Positions 58,265 through 64,000 of a DNA stretch of 64,000 bases are shown here, in pieces. How positions within the stretch are numbered: the stretch's first letter is position 1; each line of letters begins with the position of its first letter. The DNA lies in NCBI GenBank assembly GCA_964017195.1, contig OZ024895.1:20273534-20337533 (forward strand). The letters are read 5' to 3'. Source of the DNA: Siderastrea radians (lineage: Eukaryota > Cnidaria > Anthozoa > Scleractinia > Rhizangiidae). The translations under genes were made by a program, and so were the position numbers. The notes under the pieces are model-generated. The model ran no database searches. It was not told the origin of the DNA and was given only the letters and a program-made list of their open reading frames with translations.

Positions 58265-58830
58265 ACTTTGAATTTTAATAATGAATCGTAACCGTGTACA
58301 TCTTCTAGGATGCATTACTTGGTGTCCAGTGTGGTTGTTTTGTTGTTCCAAGGCTGTTTTGGTGACTTGTTACCTCCTGGAGTGTGTTATAAAAGAGAAA
58401 GTGAACGAGTTTATGAATGTCGCATTACGGGCTCGTCGTTGCTGTCCACCTGGTCCCAGTTATTCAAAGGTCAGATAACTTAAGCCGCTATCCAGCAGAT
58501 AAAATATCCTCTAACCAATCAAAAGTGCATTTTATCCGGTTGATGGTGATTTGTCCAGCGGTTTAAGTTAGTCAGCCTGGGAACAACTGGGGCCTGGGTG
58601 ACTGAAACAAGGACTAAGGTGTGCAGATTGCGAGCCGACGTGCGTGAAACGGAGACTTTCGATGATTTTGTAACCGTACATTTTACAAATCCTTCGCCTT
58701 TTGTGGAAGCAACAGTGTACGCTTTGTGCGCCGAATAACAATTCAAGCGTATGTCATTTTTACTGTTTCTGACTTCTTTATGTTACGAACATGGCCTCCG
58801 GAGGAAGTAATTATCAAAGTACTTTATTTC
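58265..58830. repeat. Dispersed repeat, second copy
   Basis: Partner of 37195-37740. It includes gataacttaagccgctatccagc and the gtacgctttgtgcgccgaa end. No gene is seen. Confidence 0.7.
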
Positions 58831-59485
58831 GAAAGCCAACGCACTCTGGACGTTTAGAGGCCCGTTTCTCAAAGCTCCCGATGACTATCGGACCCGAGAA
58901 ATATTTTTTGCCCAATGAATATTCTTTAACGCAGGTTTAATTTGTATTGATTTTGAAAGATAATTTTTTTGGTTTAATAAGGCCCGATAAGTTATCGGGA
59001 GGTTCGCGAAGCAAGCCTTAGAATTCAAAGCAAGTAGGAGCTCCAAGCGGGGAAAACGATTGCGACAGAGACATGATTAGTTCAGAGTTTTTTATTGGTT
59101 TCTTCATTTCTTACTTTTTTCTTTGGTCGGATGGTTGAGAAAAAGGCGCTTTTTAAACGATCACAGAGAATCAAAGCACGTGCGATTTACTAGCCACTTT
59201 AAGCAGTTACTAGCTAAAAAACAAACATTCACTTTCAATGCAAGAAAGCTGAACTTTTAATCCTTTAATCCGCGAATCATGTTACGTGCATTTATTCTTA
59301 CACGCTAAAGAATTATTTCCTTGACCTTAATTAACAAAACCTGATTTAACTTGCTGGATTACAAACTTGTTAACGAAAACACTTTATGATAATACTGTAT
59401 CAAACTGCAAATTAGGCATTCAGAAACCTGTGTACGCTGACTTGATATCCGATCCTGCCCTGCAACGAAATCGATAAACTACTTT
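58831..59485. other. 3' flank of the cysteine-rich gene copy 2
   Basis: 59030-59485 aligns with 44240-45174, the 3' flank of copy 1. Both contain gattaaaggattaaaag or its near match (attaaa, a possible poly(A) signal on the minus strand as tttaat). Confidence 0.55.
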
Positions 59486-60977
59486 CTAAAGATTTTTCCC
59501 TCGTCCTGGCTGTTGTGATGAAATGAATAGCATCCTCAGGCTCCAGCAGCAGCACTTTTTCGATGGTACACTCATACAGCCCAAGTTGTACCGAGGGCAA
59601 TCTTCCCAACGTGGAGGGCAATCTCGATCGGCAGGCCAGCATACCATTGAACGCCCGATACACTGAGGGGCGATTCTGTCAAAAGCTGCAACTAAGTACA
59701 AGGAATTATTTGTCAGTAACCCTCTTTTTAATGGCCACACCGTTTGATGTCAACTTTGTCACTAGACTTGTGTTTACAGGCAATGGCAAAGTAGCAATGT
59801 TCATGGGACTTGGATCAGAAACCGAAATCAGAGCAAGCCTTTAATCGCTCTGAGTCTATCAGAAAAAAACCTGCTACATTCTGGGGGTAACGGTAATTAT
59901 GTGGACATCAATTCCCAGTACAGGTAAGAGTACGAAACCGAAACTGACATTATGACACGGCAGCTTAATATACGCCAGTCCTGTACTTTTCATCAGAACC
60001 ACAGGTGATCCACGCTTGTAGTCACAACAGTTGAAATATGACGGCTTGTATTGGATAAAGCACGAATGAATTCGAAATGAAAATAATACCGTGCCTTGCC
60101 GCTTCTGTGTATTTCTTTGTTTCCTGTGTAGCTCACGTGCCGATTTGTGGCGCTTTCAGTTAGTTTTAGTTTCTCCATTTGCCTTAAGGGTCACTGAAAC
60201 TGTAAAAGGGGGGCTCCCCAACTGTACCCAAACTCGTCTCCTCATTGTCCCCGGGTAGTTTTGTTTTAAAATCTCCCAAGGTTTAGTTCGACAAAAATAG
60301 AAACAATAATAAAAAAAAAATCTACCCTTTTCGTGACCCCAAGCCGGGAATCCTGAAATTGGTCAAAGATGAGGTGCATTTGTAAATCTTGTATATCCCT
60401 TAACCTTCAAGCCCCAGCATCATTCTTAAAATTCTCCTTACTGGTCGTCATACACGTTGTTGGGTACAAGTTAGGGGAACTTGTTGAAACATCAAGACAA
60501 TTGATCTTTGGTGATCGTTTCCCTAATTCTCATGACCTGAACGTGTCTTATTGCACAGATACGATGAGGAGAAATTTGATGCTGATCACTATTGGAATTT
60601 AAATGGTTAACACATGGGCTTACGCAAATCAGAAAAACCTATATAAGGATATTACAATAAAATTAAAATTGAACGCCCTACTGACAAAGATGAAATAAGT
60701 TACTGTAAAATCGTCATAAAACTTAGGCAGGAAAATCACGCCTTTTAATAAGGCTCCTGAAGAAACGTACCACTAAGGTTAGTATATATACTTGAAAATA
60801 TTTCAAGATGGAGGAAATCTAATACATTTTCCAGAGGAAGTATATATCATAGAGGGGTAATACGATCATGAAAAACGAATTTTTAAAACCTGCAACATTA
60901 AGGAGTTCTTACCTTCCGCACGATACACAGCAGCCAACAGCAACAGTATCACGCAAATCTTGAGATCCATGGTTTTA
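59486..60977 (-). CDS. Secreted eight-cysteine peptide gene, copy 2
   Basis: Two coding exons. 60970-60913 encodes a 19-codon signal peptide (MDLKICVILLLLAAVYRAE) after the acceptor ttcttctctag at 60978 and before the donor gtaaga. 59691-59486 starts after acttag, completes the split codon as Val and runs to TAG 59488-59486; total 87 residues. The cysteine pattern is C-x6-C-x6-C-x6-C-x6-C-x7-CCC, then RMLFI and a basic tail. Intron phase, cysteine spacing and stop position match copy 1, but nearly all residues between cysteines differ. The 5' UTR exon and TATA box are at 61756-61888. Extracellular; function unknown. It could be a structural, antimicrobial or venom-type peptide. Confidence 0.72.
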
Positions 60978-62500
60978 CTAGAGAAGAAACACAATATGTG
61001 AAGTTCTGTTGCAAACAAAGGAACAGACAAGAGCTCATGTGTGCTGTTAAATATATGTATGGGGGAGGGGTGAGGTGCCATGTCACGCTCAAGCTTTAGG
61101 GCCCGACTGTACAAGTCCAGAGATCAGTAAACTTTCTGATTCAACAGCCGAATGAATCCTTCAAATGATGCCTACTGTCCAATTTCTCAGGCAGACAGTA
61201 GGGATACGAACAAACAATTTGTTCATCTGATTGCCGTGCACGCGACCTTCAGGTGGGTGTATGGAGAGTCTGAAGTTCCTCAACTGTTACAGTTTGGGAT
61301 ATGAAGCAATGACATTTTCGGCATCAATGAATGAAGTGTAGTTTTCTTTTAGCCTAAACGCTCGCAATTGCTCAACTTATGCTGCTATCAAAACTATTTT
61401 GACTTAATGCAAGAAAAAAGTACAGCACAAAGAAAGCGATCCTTGAGAACTGATCCTCCCTTCGCTCAGCCAAGCAAAAATTCTCTTCCCTCGCTCCCTT
61501 CCGGCTTTCTTGAGTTCAAATTTTAAGAAGACAGAGTAGGATAAATAGATGCCCTTACTGACTGCTCATTTGACAAAATGAATTTTGAAATATAATGGTT
61601 TCTAGCAAACTCATAAATGTGTCTCGTGATGTAGATCTAGCCCTCGATCAAGCAACTAAAAAAATATGCACCTAAGAGCAGATTGTTACCGTTGATTTCT
61701 TACCGGCGTTAATTCCTTGACATCTAAGGACAAGTTGTTATCGTTGATTGCTTACCGGCGTCAATTCCTTGTACGCGAAAATCAATAGAGGATTGAGGGC
61801 ATAGGAGCTGAAAGGTAGAAACGAACAACAGCTTGACGTTATCCAACTGGCAACTGACGATGCAACTAAGGTCGGTTCGCGTATATAGGCGAGGATGTGT
61901 CTAACTAAGTTTATAACTAAGTCGATAAGTTTCGGTTTTTATTCAATCGATAAACGTTTTAATCTTTTGACAGACAAATCTTCAGCTCAGCCTTCTCAGT
62001 TGAGCACAGCAAATTTGTTATTCCAACTTTGCTCACTTTGACAACTTGGTTTCTGTCAATGCGCTCGTCAATGCACTCGTCACATAAAATGCTAGAATAC
62101 TTGGCTCGAAAAAATCGCGCTCTTTGTCACACATTCCCCAGCCAGAGGACAAATCTAAGCAGATTTATTTCGCCAGCTCCGTTGAATAATAAATCCGCTA
62201 TCGCAGGATATTTTTACTCATCCCTTGTATTTTAGACTCGCCCTACCAGCTCGCTTAGTATACAGCGTGACTGCTAAAAATATCCCACGCTACTACACAC
62301 CGATCTATATTTTATCAATCGACAAACACGTTCTTACAGTTTTGTCAGGCTGTTTTTTGCCGATGTTTAGTCAAGGTAAGACAACCTTGTGACGTGATCT
62401 GCAGCGCGGGCAGACCCGTCAGTAAGTGTGTCTAAGAAGGTTTATCAGCCAAACATGAAAAACGAACTTCTAGCATCCTGCAACAATAAGCCTTCTACAT
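60978..62500. repeat. Duplicated unit 4
   Basis: Same order as units 1 and 2: signal exon (intact), actttctgattcaacagccga block, gaccttcaggtgg block, ttttagcctaaacgctc block, 5' UTR exon, TATA box, upstream block. It is more diverged from units 2 and 5 than these are from each other. Confidence 0.75.
61756..61888 (-). promoter_or_regulatory. 5' UTR exon and TATA box of cysteine-rich gene copy 2
   Basis: The minus strand reads ctatatacgcgaaccgacc (TATA at 61888-61881) and, about 125 bp on, the donor acgccg|gtaagc at 61756. A second, truncated copy of the donor block (ttaccggcgttaattccttg, about 61700-61719) precedes it, so a small local duplication has added a spare donor. Confidence 0.5.
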
Positions 62501-64000
62501 TATGCACAGCAGTCAATAATAGCAACAGTAACACGCAAATCTTAAGATAAGATCCATGATTGAACCGGAAAAGAGCTATGACATGGGGGAGGGGTGGGGT
62601 GGGGTGGTATGCCACGCTCCAGCCTAATGTTTAGGGCCGGACTGTAGCAGTCCAGAGATAAACAAACTTTCTGATTTAACAGCCAAACGAATGCTTCAAT
62701 TACAACTGTCATAGAAATAAATAATGCTTCCGGATAACATGAAGTCATGCAACCAGTTTGCATCTATTACATAATCCGAAAAAATAGCCATTTAGTTCTG
62801 TAGTACAAACGAATGAAGACATTTTTTCTCGTGATGCACGAACACGAAAGTCGTTTAAATGATGCGTACTGTCCAGCTACTCGGGCATGGCAAACTTTAC
62901 TCTTTAAACTTTTTTCAAGTTATCATTGAATCTTTTTACAGGCTCAGAGAATCGGTAAGGAAAGTCTATCAACTAAAACTAACATACAAACAACTTGTTC
63001 ATCTGATTGTCATGCACGCGTCTTTCAGGTGGGCACAAAGGAGAGTCTGAGTCCCTCCCCGCCTGGCGACGTTTTGGAAATTTTTTTTTTTTTTTTTTTT
63101 TTTTGACCTAAAGAACCCCTACCTATATAACGAAGACCCCGGTATAACGAGCCATATCCTTCAACCCGGTAATAGCAAAATATATGAAAATGAACCCCGA
63201 TATAGCAAGGCCCCGTTATGACGAACACATTTTGCCAGCCCTTAGCACTTGGTTATATCTGGAGTCCACTGTCGTAGTATTGGTAAAACTAGAAACCTGA
63301 CGTGGATCGTTTCCGCAAGAAGTGCTTTAGTTTAGAGAAAAATGTGGAAATCAATTTCTAGTGTTTAGTACGACAAAATCGCAGGAATTAAACCTTCGGA
63401 AAATCAGTACTATTAACTTGCATCGCGCTGGTGAAAAGCGCATGGAAAAACACAGACAATATCTACCAACAGAACAAGTCTTTTTCAGTAACTAGAGCTT
63501 TATTAAACAGCAATAGCGAAATTTACCGAACTCGGACAATTCTAAAATATACTGACGCAGGTATTGATGATAAGACAACCATTGATTAGGAAGCTGACTG
63601 CCATGAAATACTTACACATGTACCAACATAACTCTAAATATGTGGTCTCAATACTCACTTAATAGACTACTTAAACATTGTTCTATTTATCCAATATAAT
63701 TTCCAATTTTATTTACAAAAGTATTTTCTGTCACCATCGCCGCATCTTTCAACATCCCTCTCTTTGCCACAAAGAGTAATCAGTCATGATAACACCTGAA
63801 CACCGTAAAACTGAAGTATATATACCCTCCTTGTAATTTTGGTTATAAAAATATTATTGAGTTTATCATCTCCAACTGTACTTACACTGTAAATTCAGAA
63901 GTTCTGTTTTAGCCCCCAAGATGGAGCTGTTTCGGTGAGTAAAATACAGTGCCATTTTGGGGGCTTACTTGGCTCTCTATTTAAAGGCCATAATAGCCCT
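62501..64000. repeat. Duplicated unit 5 (runs off the window)
   Basis: Begins with a broken signal exon (62505-62560, minus strand, same extra bases as the one at 50520-50580) and is nearly identical to unit 2 from 50516 to 52000, including the T-run, the Tigger-like MITE and the TA-flanked MITE that starts at 63885. Confidence 0.85.
62505..62560 (-). pseudogene. Broken signal-peptide exon, unit 5
   Basis: Has the same 5-base-longer start (atggatcttatcttaag) and downstream frame loss as the unit 2 copy. The lesion therefore predates the duplication that gave units 2 and 5. Confidence 0.7.

Noticed and set aside
59412..59663. 83-codon minus-strand frame beginning MYRAFNGMLACRS
   Set aside because: It overlaps the cysteine-rich exon in another frame; splice phase and comparison with copy 1 support the other frame.

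Overview
The window looks like nuclear DNA from an anthozoan cnidarian, most likely a stony coral. The grounds are AT-rich sequence, split genes with GT-AG introns, a metazoan SLC1-type glutamate/neutral amino-acid transporter, and a very dense mix of short palindromic DNA transposons, an L1-type retrotransposon and a Penelope-like fragment. I see no rRNA, tRNA, CRISPR or bacterial operon. The species is inferred and cannot be fixed from the sequence alone.

Layout. (1) At 1-2.8 kb are repeats and one orphan plus-strand terminal exon (1293-1501). (2) From 2.8 to 35.6 kb one minus-strand SLC1 transporter gene is spread over seven recognisable coding pieces whose splice phases agree from 32.45 kb down to 2.9 kb. 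Its 5' half has a palindromic element sitting where TM2 should be encoded, a short linker exon is not found, and its last exon is frameshifted. (3) The 18-kb intron between 13.9 and 32.1 kb holds a nest of elements: an L1-like element (14426-31495, 15-bp target duplication) carries a 10.3-kb CACTA-type transposon (15077-25417, TSD AAT) in ORF2 and a hAT-like element (29525-30993, 8-bp TSD) in ORF1. The CACTA element itself carries a Tc1/mariner-type transposon (18047-20133, TSD TA) with an open 353-residue transposase. Other introns carry a TIR element with a RecQ-helicase fragment (5777-7679) and a 4.9-kb inverted-repeat structure (7741-12655).

(4) From 39 to 40.2 kb there is a 113-bp satellite. 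(5) From 44 to 64 kb there is a duplicated cluster. Two minus-strand genes each encode a small secreted protein with eight cysteines (45175-46239 and 59486-60977). Each has a TATA box, a 5' UTR exon, a signal-peptide exon and a mature-peptide exon. About five copies of a roughly 3-kb unit carry the promoter/first-exon region; three of them contain a broken signal-peptide exon. Between the two genes lie a broken second SLC1 copy (56021-56921) and a Penelope-like GIY-YIG remnant (57250-57826).

What stands out most is the eight-cysteine family. Signal exon, UTRs and introns are nearly alike between the two genes, while the mature peptide has changed almost everywhere except at the cysteines and a few anchor residues. 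This is the pattern of fast-evolving secreted defence or venom-type peptides, though the function is not known. Second is the transposon nest, whose insertions can be read to the base from target-site duplications and from the interrupted reading frames.
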